DNA of 36,565 nt from SIG480 sp045539475 (GCA_045539475.1 JAZQFJ010000062.1:1-36565), one strand, 5' to 3'; shown: positions 22,911-32,352, numbered from the stretch's first letter. Notes: a model not told the origin generated them from the sequence alone. A program made the numbers and translations.

Positions 22911-22943
22911 TAAAAATAAATTTAAATATGAAGGAGTAATAAA

Positions 22944-23591
22944 TTGGGAAGAGATAAAAAATTAACAGAGCAAGAATATAAAGAGCTTTTTGATAAGTAT
23001 AAAAATGATGTCTTACTCGAAAATGAATCAGCGAGACAGATGATTAACCACAGGAGTCACTTATTCATCACTGATCGCGGTAGAGTACTGTCTGTAGGAC
23101 TCAAAGGAATCAAAATTATGAAGCAGTCGCTCCGCGCTCAAAAATACAGCAATGATAGCGAAGGCTTGAATGAGAAGAAGCACTGCATCTGCATTAATAT
23201 TAGTGGCAAGAATAGAGTTTATGCGGTACACAGACTTGTAGGAGAGTATTTCAGCGATAAGATAACTGCATTCGTGACCGATAACAACAAACCAACGGTG
23301 ATTCATCATATTAAAAGCTATAATCCGGAATCAGAAGACAATAATGCAGTGGGCAATCTTCTGAGGATTAATCAAAATGTTCATGCTCTCTTGCATCGCT
23401 TTGCAAAGCTCGAAACTCTCACTGAGCGTGAAGAGTGTGCGAAAAAATTAGAGCTTGCAATCAACGGACGCAAGTGCGATATTTTTCTAAGCTTAAACGG
23501 AGATATGATTGGATTAATACCGATTAATAACGGAGTTGAAACTACTACACAATCTGCAACAGAGTATTTAAGACAGAAAGGAATTATTTAA
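22944..23591 (+). CDS. HNH homing endonuclease-like protein
   Basis: 215 residues from TTG 22944 (AAGGAG seven bases upstream). The N-terminal part FITDRGRVLSV is a NUMOD4-like strand pair. The HNH site runs VYAVHRLVGEYF, IHHIKSYNPESEDNNAVGNL and NQNVHALLH, with the His pair, Asn and final His in the usual order. Phage HNH proteins of this kind nick or cut DNA at specific sites and spread as free-standing homing genes. Its insertion, with the structured stretch, separates the replication gene from the tail block. No intron boundaries could be assigned. Confidence 0.85.
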   Translation: MGRDKKLTEQEYKELFDKYKNDVLLENESARQMINHRSHLFITDRGRVLSVGLKGIKIMKQSLRAQKYSNDSEGLNEKKHCICINISGKNRVYAVHRLVGEYFSDKITAFVTDNNKPTVIHHIKSYNPESEDNNAVGNLLRINQNVHALLHRFAKLETLTEREECAKKLELAINGRKCDIFLSLNGDMIGLIPINNGVETTTQSATEYLRQKGII

Positions 23592-23593
23592 TT

Positions 23594-23833
23594 ATGAATA
23601 AAAATGAAAATGGAAAAAACACTGAACTAAAGCCTCTCGGCTGGCTTGTCATTCCTGATTTCCTATTCAATGAAGGAAGCAACAAAACAAATTGGATAAA
23701 TCTTTATTACGACAACAATCTCAAGATTTACAAACCAAACACTTCTCAAAAGGATAAAGTATCAAGTGAAAGCACTGAGACAAAGCCGATGAATTTTTGG
23801 GGGAAATTGAGATGGCTATTTCGCAACAGTTAA
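23594..23833 (+). CDS. Small hypothetical protein
   Basis: 79 residues, starting two bases after the HNH stop (AAAGGAA about eleven bases upstream). The first half is Asn/Leu/Trp-rich (LGWLVIPDFLFNEG; INLYYDNNLKIYKP), the second polar with a short basic-aromatic end (FWGKLRWLFRNS) that might touch membrane. I do not recognise it. It overlaps the next gene by 22 bases, which points to co-translation with the tail block. Confidence 0.65.
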   Translation: MNKNENGKNTELKPLGWLVIPDFLFNEGSNKTNWINLYYDNNLKIYKPNTSQKDKVSSESTETKPMNFWGKLRWLFRNS

Positions 23834-24261
23834 ATAAAATTTTGCGAAAGCACGACTTAAGTTTAAAAGCCATAGCAGACAGGGTGATGACTGAGACCAA
23901 AGAAGAGTTGATTAGAAGACTAAATGATGATTTTTATGGGACTTATTCGCCTTCAGATTATGAGCGCACATATGACCTTGTATCTGCTGTTGACGGTCGC
24001 ATAACCAAAAATGCCCTCTGCGACTATACCATTGAAGTTTTCTTCGATGAGACAAAAATTCATCCGAGAAGTCGAGCGGGATTTAGTGCCCATATGGGAT
24101 TCGATGACAAACCGTTTGTACATGGGTTGGTAGAGGCGCTGGAAGATGGCTTTAAAAGCAGATATAACCCGCGGTACGGCGAAGAGTTTAGGATACTTTC
24201 AAAGACTAAAGCAGAGGCAGAAAAAATAGCTAATAAGCTATTAAAAAGTTATATAAAATGA
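23812..24261 (+). CDS. Putative phage tail-completion (HK97 gp10-like) protein
   Basis: 149 residues from ATG 23812 (GGGGGAAAT upstream; TTG 23797 is an alternative). Features are an N-terminal amphipathic helix with LKAIADRVMTETKEELIRRL, then YERTYDLVSAVDGRI and YTIEVFFDETKIHPR. The layout resembles HK97 gp10-type head-tail joining or tail-terminator proteins, in which a helix is followed by a mixed sheet. It lies two genes ahead of the tape measure gene, as tail genes do in phages, but capsid genes are absent. The assignment is moderate. Confidence 0.55.
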   Translation: MAISQQLNKILRKHDLSLKAIADRVMTETKEELIRRLNDDFYGTYSPSDYERTYDLVSAVDGRITKNALCDYTIEVFFDETKIHPRSRAGFSAHMGFDDKPFVHGLVEALEDGFKSRYNPRYGEEFRILSKTKAEAEKIANKLLKSYIK

Positions 24262-24276
24262 TTTTTAGGAGGAAAT

Positions 24277-24729
24277 ATGGATAAGATTAATTACAAAGGA
24301 ACAAGCGTTACTGAGCTTTATAAGCTCGCACTTATAGGGGCTGAGAATTGCACAGAGAAGAGTGAAGACGGCATTACGGTTATAAATTCAATTAAGAAAC
24401 AGCTTTACATAAAGACTGTCGCACTTGGTCGATTTCTTAATGCTGTTGAGATTAAAGAGGATGAGATGTTCTCAATCAAGGAGTTTGATGACTGCAAGAT
24501 TTCAGAAAGCAATGTAGGCACAGGGAAGAATCGCTTCATTGAGGATGTAAAGGTATTCAAAGCTATGCTTGATGATGAGATAAGCAATATTCTTGCCCGA
24601 GACAATCATATTATGACTTATGTTAACGAGGCTATCAAGTCAGAAGTTACACCCGAGAACATTGAAAAATTGAATAAGAGCAAAGACGAGCTGATAGAAA
24701 AGCTTGATGAACTGAAGACCGAAGCATAA
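24277..24729 (+). CDS. Hypothetical protein upstream of the tape measure gene
   Basis: 150 residues, acidic and helical, ending 14 bases before the tape measure start. In siphoviruses this place is held by the tail assembly chaperones (G and the frameshifted GT), and the helical acidic character would fit, but no second overlapping frame with a slippery site is present in the 14-base gap, so only the G-like role is possible. AGGAGG stands before the ATG. Not assigned to a family. Confidence 0.65.
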   Translation: MDKINYKGTSVTELYKLALIGAENCTEKSEDGITVINSIKKQLYIKTVALGRFLNAVEIKEDEMFSIKEFDDCKISESNVGTGKNRFIEDVKVFKAMLDDEISNILARDNHIMTYVNEAIKSEVTPENIEKLNKSKDELIEKLDELKTEA

Positions 24730-24743
24730 GAAAGGAGTGAGCC

Positions 24744-27700
24744 ATGGGAGAGGACATTATAAGGCTTCAATTAGTGCTGAATCCTCAGTCAGCTACTAAT
24801 GTAGAAAATCAAGTCAGGAATATTATTAATCGGCTAAATAATCAACGTATTACACTGACATTTAATACCAACACGGTAAATAATTGTATAGCACAGTTGG
24901 AAAGGCTTGAGCAGACTGCCCGAAGAATTCAGAATTCCAATATTAATATTAACGCGCATCTTACTGAGACTCAGCAGACTTATAGGTTAGAAACCGAGCG
25001 TATCAGGGCATTAAGTGAACAACAGCGGGTAGCACAGCAAATTACTGTTGAGCGCGAGCGAACTCTCCAATCCGAGAACAACGCAATAAGCGCATTAAGC
25101 AGAGAGAACAGAACATTAACAGTTAATCGCAACGTTACAGAAGAAATAAACGAAAACGTTCAGCACACCCATGAACACATTAGGAGAGCGGGCAATGCGA
25201 CTAACGATTTCGTTACGGGGCTTGGGCGCGGACTGCAATATATTATTCAGTACCGACTGCTTAACGAAACTATAAATAAAATCACTGAGGCATACCGGGA
25301 ACTTAAAGCTGTTGACGATGCTATGGTTGGTTACCGCAAGGTCACTGGAGCAAGTAAAGAAGAAATAAAAACCGTTACTGATGATGCCTTTAAGAGCGCT
25401 TCTAAATATGGGCGCTTGGCATCGGAATATGCAGAAAGCACAGAGCGATTCGCAAAAGCCGGATATGGAAATAACTCATCAGCATTGAGCGAACTTGCCC
25501 TTCTTTCCGAAAACACAGGAGATATCGAAAATGAACTTGCAAACGAGTTCATCGTCTCGTCAGATGCGGCATGGCAATTGAACGGAAATATTCAAGAACT
25601 TACAAAAATTCTTGATATGTTTAATGAATTGTCAAATCGCACAGCAACAGATGTTGAAAAGCTTGCTTCAGGTGTAACTGTATCAGGTAGCATGTTTGCA
25701 CAAGCCGGACTTTCAGCTCAAGACTATGCAGCTATCATCGGAACAGCCACTGCAAAGACTCAGCGAAGCGGTGAGGAAATGAGCCGTGCTTGGCGCACAA
25801 TAATTATGAGCCTGTCACAAATTCGTGGCACAGATTTAGAGACCGGTGAAGTCATTGATGCGGACAAACTTGCGAAGGCAGAGAAAACACTCAACTCAAT
25901 CGGAATCCAAATTCGAGAAGTTGTAAATGGACAAAACGAACTCAGAAATCCAATGAGAGTTCTTGAAGATATAGCGGATAAATGGGAGAGTTTATCATCC
26001 ATACAGCAGAGTGCATTGGCTGAGAGTATCAGCAATAAACGACAGTCGAATGCATTTATATCCGTAATTGAAAATTGGAATGATGTTAAAAAAGCGATAG
26101 AGATAACTGCAAATTCGAGCGGGAGCGCATTAAGAGAGAACGAGATATATCTTGATTCGTGGAGCGCAAAAAGCAAGCAGGTATCAGCAGAGTGGGCTGA
26201 GTACATAGCAAATATGTCTGATATTGAGATGATTAAAGGTTCGTTAGACCTGTTAGCGTCTGCTATTGATGCGCTTGACACGCCGATAGGTCGATTGATA
26301 AGCCAAATGGTTCTTGCCAATACGGCTCTCGCCCTGACCGGAAGATTATGGAACGGAATCCGCGCACGTTCAATCATAGCTGACACTCTCGCTGTCGGTG
26401 TCGCTGAAGGCAGTCTCGGTACTGCAATTGGACTGGTTACTGAACAACTTTGGGCACAAGCTACAGCGTGGATTGCAAGCCCTCTTGGAATGGCAACAGT
26501 AGCAGCGTTAGGAATTTACGGTATAGTGAAAGCGGTCGATTACTTCACTATATCGCTTGAAGAATCCCGCGAAGCACTTGCAGACCTAAAGTCGGAATAT
26601 TCAAATATAAAATCCGAATTACGGGGATTAAATGACGAGCTTCAAATCACCCGACAGAGACTTGCAGAACTTGAAAGCAAGGACAAGCTTACATTTACTG
26701 AGGGAGAGGAACTTGAAAATCTCCGCAAGCAGAATAACGAGCTTGAAAGACAAAAAGACCTGCTCGAAATGCAAGAGAAAATCAAAGCAAAAGAAGTTAA
26801 CGATAAGTTTGTTGAAACAATGGAAGCTGATGCTGGCAAGATAGAATATGCTTCTGGTAATACAAAAAGAAAAGAGACTCGTGGTGGATATACATACGAA
26901 GTAAATGTAACAGACATTGCCGAAAAAGAGTATGCCTTTAACCAAATAGAAGAATTGTCTAAACTATATGCCGAAAGAGAAAAAGCGACAACAGAAGAAC
27001 AAATAAAGGCAATCGATGAAAGAATAGAGACGGTAAACAAGTATATTCAAGACAAAAATAAAGAGTGGTCAGAAGATGCCGAAGGTATAGAATACATTCA
27101 AAATCCAACAAATGATGATGAGAAAAAGGTTAACAAGTGGCTTGATTATATTCACGACTTCCAAGATAAAATGGCTATTGCTATGGGCGGTACAGATGCA
27201 AAGGCGAACGCCTTTAACCGAATAGTCGATAATTGGCAGTTTGATGACGTTGTTCAGGGGTTGCAGGATTTAGGCAAGCAAGGGAGAGTCACGGCAGAGA
27301 TGCTCAAAGCCCCTGCGTATAGTGACTTTGTTCAAAAACTGATTGATGTAGGCTTCATCTCTGGGAAAACAGACGATGATTTGCTACAGGTAGCCAACGC
27401 CTTCAATGGAGTTGGTCAATCAGCACAAGATGCAAGAAAAGAGCTTACTAAATATGCAGAAGCCAAAAACGGTGTAATTGCAAAAAAATTAAACACTGAA
27501 GATGACATACGCCAGCTCATAAATTTAGCCAACGCGGCTGGCGCAAGTGCAGATGCCTTGAACCGTCTTGAGATAATGAAGAAAAACTTAGCCCCGGGAT
27601 CAAGCAGAGACGCAAGAGTTCGAGGTCTGTACACCAAACGTCAGATTGAGAATGGTACGTTTAATTGGGGTTTTACTCCGCTAAAGGCAGAAGATTATAT

Positions 27701-29645
27701 AGACAATAGCGGTGGTAGCTCGTCCGGTGATGGTTCTTCCAAATCCTCTTCATCTACCGACAAAGATAAGCCCGACAAGGCAGATCCAACAGATGCAATA
27801 ATCAATCGCATAGCATCCAACGTCGAAGCACTTGAAAGACAGGGCGAAATCATTGATAATCAGCTTGATATGGTCGATGCTGAAAAAGAGTATGATAAGT
27901 ATGTTGAACTCACAAATAAGGCTCTTGATAACCGTCTCAAGACCATCGAAGCAAGCAAGACAGCTCAAAATGAACTCAGCAAAGAGGCTCAGAAAATACG
28001 TGACAAGTATAAAGGCATAGATGTAGATTCATTCTTCCACGCTAATGGTGAGTTCACAGAGGCTTATAATCAGTATTATAATTCATTCACTTCTAAGACG
28101 AAACAAGAAGCCTTTGAAGATGATATGAAGATGATGCAGGAGTTCAAAAAGGCTTGGTTTGAATATTATGATGATATTATGGGTCTCGAAAAAGAAGTCT
28201 TTGATTTACGCAAGGACTTGCAAGAGGCACACTATGACCATCTTTCAAATCTAATTGACCAACTTGAACGTCATGCAGAACTCCAAGAGAAGCAGTCGGA
28301 GCAAGAGAAGGAATACTATGATTATCTCATAGAAAAGACTCGGGCTCTTCTCGACATCAAAAAAGCACAGTTCAGTCTTGAAAACAAACTCATATCGGCA
28401 CAGCGAGAAGCGGAAAAGGCTCTTGCAACATCTAAGATAGGCTCCGAATATCTTGACGAAGAAACCCGCAAGCTTGTCTATAACGACGATGATTACGCGT
28501 TAGAAATGGACAAGATAAAAGAGATATCTGATTACGTCGAAGGGTTGACGGATGATTATATCTCCGACATCAATAAGTTGGGCGATAACGAGATATATAA
28601 AGCCGAAGAGATTACCGCGCAGTATGAACGCAGACTTGCTATCAAAGAGAAAGAGCTTGAGGTTGTACAGGCAGAAGTTGACCTTCAGAAAAAGCAAAAC
28701 GCATTCAATAATATTCTTGCAGAAAAGAACATCCGGCAGATAGTTGATGGCAAGTGGGTGTGGACACACGACACAGACCAGCTCCGTCAGGCAACTGAGG
28801 ATTTAGCAGACGCAAAGGCTCAGGTGGAACAGCTTGAGCGCGAGAAAACGCAGTTGGAGTACACCAACTCTTTAGAATCTCGTATTGGTCGCTGGCAACT
28901 TGAACAAGAAGCAATAGACTTAGCGATGGAAGACCTTAATGATAAGATTAAAGATTTCTCTACAAAGGTTGAGCTTCTTAAAGACCCGCTTGATAATTTT
29001 GCAGATATTGTAAACGAGCTGACCGCTGAATTAGGTAACATTAATATTGGGAATTACTCCAATGGTACATTCGGTAGCTCTATATCTAATAGTTCTTCTT
29101 CGGGGTTTAAAGGCGGGGTGAAAGGCAGTAGTGTCCAAGATGATTTAAGGCGAAATTCTGAAGGTTGGTGGGCGTTAAAGCCCGCAGCTGACGCAGGAGA
29201 TGCATGGGCAAAAGACATGCAAAACAAATATCATGAGAAAAATGAACAAATCCGAAAAGAAAACAACCTCGATTCGAACAACAAACCTCTTTATGACAGC
29301 GGGGGCGTTCTTAAAGGACTTGGAGGTATCAAGGCAACTGAAAAAGATGAGGTTGTTCTTTCTCCGAGCCTTACCGAAAAGATACTCACGCCCGAGAACA
29401 ACCTTCTGTTTGATAGGTTTGCGAATAACCTTGAAACTATTTTTGATATGAATACTCTTAGACCGTTGGCAGATATGTTCAATATCCCGAAGCCAAATGT
29501 GGACTTCTCTAAGAATATTGCAGACAGAGCTGTAACTAATAATTACAATATGAACGGCAATGTGAATATCACAGAATCAAATGATATTGAAGACACACTT
29601 AGAAGACTGCTCCACACAGTACAGGCAAAATCCCTCAATAACTAA
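24744..29645 (+). CDS. Phage tail tape measure protein
   Basis: 1633 residues, the largest gene of the window; AAAGGAG nine bases before ATG 24744. The TP901-type tape measure core spans about residues 190-470 (VTGASKEEIKTVTDDAF; RFAKAGYGNNSSALSELALL; AIIGTATAKTQRSGEEMSRA). Hydrophobic segments at about 515-605 are the usual membrane-penetrating part. Residues ~610-800 and ~1030-1440 are long coiled coils, separated by a Ser/Gly/Lys linker near 990-1010. The C-terminus (LSPSLTEKILTPENNLLFDR) is also typical. The protein sets tail length and enters the host membrane during injection. It is the only large structural gene in the element: no tube, distal-tail or fibre genes flank it. Confidence 0.95.
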   Translation: MGEDIIRLQLVLNPQSATNVENQVRNIINRLNNQRITLTFNTNTVNNCIAQLERLEQTARRIQNSNININAHLTETQQTYRLETERIRALSEQQRVAQQITVERERTLQSENNAISALSRENRTLTVNRNVTEEINENVQHTHEHIRRAGNATNDFVTGLGRGLQYIIQYRLLNETINKITEAYRELKAVDDAMVGYRKVTGASKEEIKTVTDDAFKSASKYGRLASEYAESTERFAKAGYGNNSSALSELALLSENTGDIENELANEFIVSSDAAWQLNGNIQELTKILDMFNELSNRTATDVEKLASGVTVSGSMFAQAGLSAQDYAAIIGTATAKTQRSGEEMSRAWRTIIMSLSQIRGTDLETGEVIDADKLAKAEKTLNSIGIQIREVVNGQNELRNPMRVLEDIADKWESLSSIQQSALAESISNKRQSNAFISVIENWNDVKKAIEITANSSGSALRENEIYLDSWSAKSKQVSAEWAEYIANMSDIEMIKGSLDLLASAIDALDTPIGRLISQMVLANTALALTGRLWNGIRARSIIADTLAVGVAEGSLGTAIGLVTEQLWAQATAWIASPLGMATVAALGIYGIVKAVDYFTISLEESREALADLKSEYSNIKSELRGLNDELQITRQRLAELESKDKLTFTEGEELENLRKQNNELERQKDLLEMQEKIKAKEVNDKFVETMEADAGKIEYASGNTKRKETRGGYTYEVNVTDIAEKEYAFNQIEELSKLYAEREKATTEEQIKAIDERIETVNKYIQDKNKEWSEDAEGIEYIQNPTNDDEKKVNKWLDYIHDFQDKMAIAMGGTDAKANAFNRIVDNWQFDDVVQGLQDLGKQGRVTAEMLKAPAYSDFVQKLIDVGFISGKTDDDLLQVANAFNGVGQSAQDARKELTKYAEAKNGVIAKKLNTEDDIRQLINLANAAGASADALNRLEIMKKNLAPGSSRDARVRGLYTKRQIENGTFNWGFTPLKAEDYIDNSGGSSSGDGSSKSSSSTDKDKPDKADPTDAIINRIASNVEALERQGEIIDNQLDMVDAEKEYDKYVELTNKALDNRLKTIEASKTAQNELSKEAQKIRDKYKGIDVDSFFHANGEFTEAYNQYYNSFTSKTKQEAFEDDMKMMQEFKKAWFEYYDDIMGLEKEVFDLRKDLQEAHYDHLSNLIDQLERHAELQEKQSEQEKEYYDYLIEKTRALLDIKKAQFSLENKLISAQREAEKALATSKIGSEYLDEETRKLVYNDDDYALEMDKIKEISDYVEGLTDDYISDINKLGDNEIYKAEEITAQYERRLAIKEKELEVVQAEVDLQKKQNAFNNILAEKNIRQIVDGKWVWTHDTDQLRQATEDLADAKAQVEQLEREKTQLEYTNSLESRIGRWQLEQEAIDLAMEDLNDKIKDFSTKVELLKDPLDNFADIVNELTAELGNINIGNYSNGTFGSSISNSSSSGFKGGVKGSSVQDDLRRNSEGWWALKPAADAGDAWAKDMQNKYHEKNEQIRKENNLDSNNKPLYDSGGVLKGLGGIKATEKDEVVLSPSLTEKILTPENNLLFDRFANNLETIFDMNTLRPLADMFNIPKPNVDFSKNIADRAVTNNYNMNGNVNITESNDIEDTLRRLLHTVQAKSLNN

Positions 29646-29650
29646 AACAC

Positions 29651-29680
29651 GAGCGGGCGGTTTAATCGTGCCGTCCGCTC
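29651..29680. terminator. Hairpin after the tape measure gene
   Basis: A ten-bp stem, 29651-29660 with 29671-29680 (one G-T pair). There is no T-run (ACCTATAAAAAC follows), so it may mark the mRNA 3' end rather than be a full intrinsic terminator. Confidence 0.55.
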
Positions 29681-29706
29681 ACCTATAAAAACATATACAA
29701 GGAGAA

Positions 29707-29895
29707 ATGATTATTATATTTAAAAATTATAGTGATGTTATGACTGTGCAGGATGTTTGCACAGCTTTAGATATAGGAAAAAACACAGCATACAAACTCC
29801 TGAAAGACGGGGTTATCAAGTCGTTTATGATAGCGGGAAAATATCGTATTCCAAAAGCTTGTTTAATTGAATTTATAAACAAAACCGCAGCTTGA
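29707..29895 (+). CDS. Excisionase-like MerR-type HTH protein
   Basis: 62 residues; AAGGAG lies unusually close (two to three bases) to ATG 29707, and the next ATG (29740) has no ribosome site. The core MTVQDVCTALDIGKNTAYKL, then the wing IAGKYRIPKACLIEFI, is the winged HTH of HTH_17/Xis proteins, which bend DNA at att sites and direct the integrase toward excision. Its place just before the integrase gene is the usual one. Confidence 0.88.
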   Translation: MIIIFKNYSDVMTVQDVCTALDIGKNTAYKLLKDGVIKSFMIAGKYRIPKACLIEFINKTAA

Positions 29896-29956
29896 AATTA
29901 TACAGCCCATCGTATATAATATTTGTGGTGGGCTACTCACGAGAAAGGAGTTAAAA

Positions 29957-31135
29957 ATGACGGGTAGCGTTCAAGTTAAAGGAAATAAATTATACTGTGT
30001 TCTTAATTTTAAAGACAACAAAGGACGGCGTAAGCCAAAATGGTTTGCTACTGGATTAGAAGCAAAAGGAAATAAAAAACGTGCGGAAAGTATGTTGCGA
30101 GACCTTTTGGCTAAGTACGAACACACGAGTGCTGAGAGTTTGCAAAAAATTATGTTTACTGATTATATATATCAATGGCTTGAGCTAAAAAAGCCTCAAA
30201 TTGATATAGTTACATACGAGGGCTACGAAACAACTTGTAATGCTCATATATTGCCATACTTCAAGGATATGAAGCTTGACATTAGAGACGTTACCGCTAA
30301 GCACATACAAGAATATTATAACGAAAAGTTCTTAAACGGTAAAATCCGAAGATACGATAAAGCAAAGAACACCGATGCTCCGATAGGACTTGCTGTATCA
30401 TCGTTGAGAAAACATCGTATTGTGCTTAATCAGGTATTTGAAGATGCAATATTTAATCGTATAACGGATTATAACCCGGTAACATTTGCCAAACTACCAA
30501 AGTCACAGAAATCTGCACCAATCCAGTTTTACAACAACACTCAAGCGAACAAACTTTTGGGATTGATAACTGACTATACCTATAAAACCCTTATTTCGGT
30601 GGTGCTGTATTATGGTTTGCGAAGATCTGAGGTGTTAGGGCTACGAGTGTCCGCAATAGACTTTGATAAAAATGAGTTTACAATAAATCATACAGTAGTT
30701 TGTAACAAAAGCATTGTATATAAAGATTCTACCAAAAGTGACACAAGTAACACAACTTTTCCACTACTTCCTAAAATAAAAGAGATGTTCTTGGAACTCA
30801 TACATAAGAAGCAAGAAAATAAGGATATTTTTGGAACAGGATACAAAGATACTGATTACATCTTTGTATGGGAAGACGGAACTCCATATTCGCCTGATTA
30901 TGTCAGTAAGAAGTTTGAGAAAATAATAAAGAAAAGTGATTTACCACGCATCACTTTTCATAAGCTCAGACATTCTACGGCAAGCATTCTTCTTGAAAAG
31001 GGATGGGATATAAAGAGTATCCAGTTGTGGCTTCGGCATGCGGATGTAAAAACGACCTTAAATATCTATGCACACATAAAAGAAGACCAAAAAGTTGCTA
31101 TGGCAAAGAGTATTGACAATACATTTTTAATATAG
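29957..31135 (+). CDS. Tyrosine integrase
   Basis: 392 residues; GAAAGGAG before ATG 29957. Three domains: an N-terminal AP2-like arm-binding part (residues ~1-55, KLYCVLNFKDNKGRR), a SAM-like core-binding part (~60-170), and the catalytic domain with Arg222 (YYGLRRSEVLGL), His335 and Arg338 (HKLRHS), His361 (WLRHAD) and the nucleophile Tyr371 (NIYAH). It integrates the element into the tRNA-Thr 3' end about 125 bases downstream, with the excisionase-like gene just upstream. Three GTTAGAA repeats between gene and attR are probable arm sites. Confidence 0.97.
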   Translation: MTGSVQVKGNKLYCVLNFKDNKGRRKPKWFATGLEAKGNKKRAESMLRDLLAKYEHTSAESLQKIMFTDYIYQWLELKKPQIDIVTYEGYETTCNAHILPYFKDMKLDIRDVTAKHIQEYYNEKFLNGKIRRYDKAKNTDAPIGLAVSSLRKHRIVLNQVFEDAIFNRITDYNPVTFAKLPKSQKSAPIQFYNNTQANKLLGLITDYTYKTLISVVLYYGLRRSEVLGLRVSAIDFDKNEFTINHTVVCNKSIVYKDSTKSDTSNTTFPLLPKIKEMFLELIHKKQENKDIFGTGYKDTDYIFVWEDGTPYSPDYVSKKFEKIIKKSDLPRITFHKLRHSTASILLEKGWDIKSIQLWLRHADVKTTLNIYAHIKEDQKVAMAKSIDNTFLI

Positions 31136-31139
31136 CTAC

Positions 31140-31169
31140 GTTAGAAGGTTGGTTAGAATTCCGTTAGAA
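31140..31169 (+). repeat. Three GTTAGAA repeats next to attR (putative integrase arm sites)
   Basis: Copies at 31140-31146, 31152-31158 and 31163-31169, spaced 12 and 11 bases, about one helical turn. A fourth copy lies at 11091 near attL. Confidence 0.6.
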
Positions 31170-31214
31170 ATATATGCTGTTTGTTATAATGCCTGAGTGT
31201 GTTATAAAAAGAGG

Positions 31215-31251
31215 AAAACCCCGAAAGCATTGAAATACAACACTTTCAGGG
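31215..31251 (-). terminator. Element-supplied terminator for the tRNA operon
   Basis: A 14-bp stem with wobbles, 31219-31232 with 31238-31251. On the minus strand TTTTCC follows. It begins 10 bases downstream of the tRNA-Thr 3' end and replaces the displaced terminator at 10857-10891. Confidence 0.8.
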
Positions 31252-31260
31252 CGTTGGAGA

Positions 31261-31337
<77 letters not shown>

Positions 31338-31343
31338 ACAACA

Positions 31344-31420
31344 TGGCGACCCGGATGGGGCTCGAACCCACGACCTCTAGCGTGACAGGCTAGCGTTCTA
31401 ACCAACTGAACTACCGGGCC
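31344..31420 (-). tRNA. tRNA-Asp(GTC)
   Basis: 77 nt with encoded CCA. Anticodon stem CTAGC/GCTAG, loop CTGTCAC, anticodon GTC. It lies upstream of tRNA-Thr in the same transcript. Confidence 0.96.
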
Positions 31421-31439
31421 ATATGCGTGATACCTGAAT

Positions 31440-31468
31440 ATTATACCTTTTTTTTGAGTGAATGTCAA
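31440..31468 (-). promoter_or_regulatory. Promoter of the tRNA-Asp/Thr operon
   Basis: Reading leftward: TTGACA (31463-31468), 17 bases, TATAAT (31440-31445); both boxes perfect. Confidence 0.88.
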
Positions 31469-31546
31469 GAAGAATTTTCACTTTTTTAACGTTATTTTCT
31501 CAAAAATTTTTAGTCATTTAAATTGTGCAAAATTTAGTCTGCCCTA

Positions 31547-31575
31547 TTCCATTTTTTCAGAAAGTGTGTTACAAT
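31547..31575 (+). promoter_or_regulatory. nagB promoter
   Basis: TTCCAT (31547-31552), 17 bases, TACAAT (31570-31575). The -35 is weak. Confidence 0.5.
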
Positions 31576-31609
31576 ATAAATAAATTATTTGAAAGGAAGT
31601 TCTTATAAT

Positions 31610-32335
31610 ATGAAAAAAATTATTTGCAAAAATTACGAAGAAATGTCCCGCGAGGCAGCTAAGCTTGTTGCTGCTCAGATTAAGGAAAAGCCGTCAAGTG
31701 TTCTCGGCTTTGCAACCGGTAGCTCTCCGGTGGGGATGTACAAAGAGCTTGTCCGTATGAATAAAGCGGGAGAAATTGATTTTTCCGACATTACTACCTT
31801 TAACCTTGATGAGTATTATCCCATCAAGAGATCAAATGACCAGAGCTACTATTACTTCATGTTCGACAATCTTTTCTCTCATGTCAACATTAAGAAAGAG
31901 AATGTAAACGTTCCTAACGGTGAGGTTTCCGATCCCGATGCTGAGTGCCGCGCATATGACGAGAAGATTGAGTCTTACGGCGGAATTGACCTTCAGGTTC
32001 TTGGAATAGGGCACAATGGTCATATCGGTTTCAATGAACCGGATGATAAGCTCATCGGCGCAACACATCGCACAGGCCTTACGGAAAGCACATTCCACGC
32101 AAATTCCGGCTATTTCGAAAAGCCTGAGGATATGCCGCGTGAAGCTCTCACAATGGGTCTTACTCCGATTATGCAGGCAAAGAAGATTGTTATGGTAATA
32201 AGCGGCAAGAGCAAAGCTCCGATCGTCAAGAGAATGTTTGACGGACTTATCGGCACGGATTGCCCTGCTTCTGTTTTACATATGCATAAGGATGTAACTG
32301 TATTCCTCGATGAGGATGCAGCTTCAATGCTTTAA
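31610..32335 (+). CDS. nagB: Glucosamine-6-phosphate deaminase
   Basis: 241 residues from ATG 31610 (AAAGGAAG upstream); an in-frame TTG at 31589 coincides with the ribosome site and is not used. It converts glucosamine-6-phosphate to fructose-6-phosphate and ammonia. Visible family marks are LGFATGSSPVGMY, FNLDEYY with the catalytic Asp67, and GIGHNGHIGFNEP with His138 and Glu143. The length is that of the short Firmicute form without the C-terminal allosteric tail. A glycerate kinase gene follows after 17 bases. Confidence 0.96.
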   Translation: MKKIICKNYEEMSREAAKLVAAQIKEKPSSVLGFATGSSPVGMYKELVRMNKAGEIDFSDITTFNLDEYYPIKRSNDQSYYYFMFDNLFSHVNIKKENVNVPNGEVSDPDAECRAYDEKIESYGGIDLQVLGIGHNGHIGFNEPDDKLIGATHRTGLTESTFHANSGYFEKPEDMPREALTMGLTPIMQAKKIVMVISGKSKAPIVKRMFDGLIGTDCPASVLHMHKDVTVFLDEDAASML

Positions 32336-32352
32336 GTATCTGCACTTTTACT

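Noticed and set aside
22647..22943. Group I intron with the HNH gene
   Set aside because: Many stems are present, but I could not find the conserved core helices or exon junctions; left as a structured stretch of unknown type.
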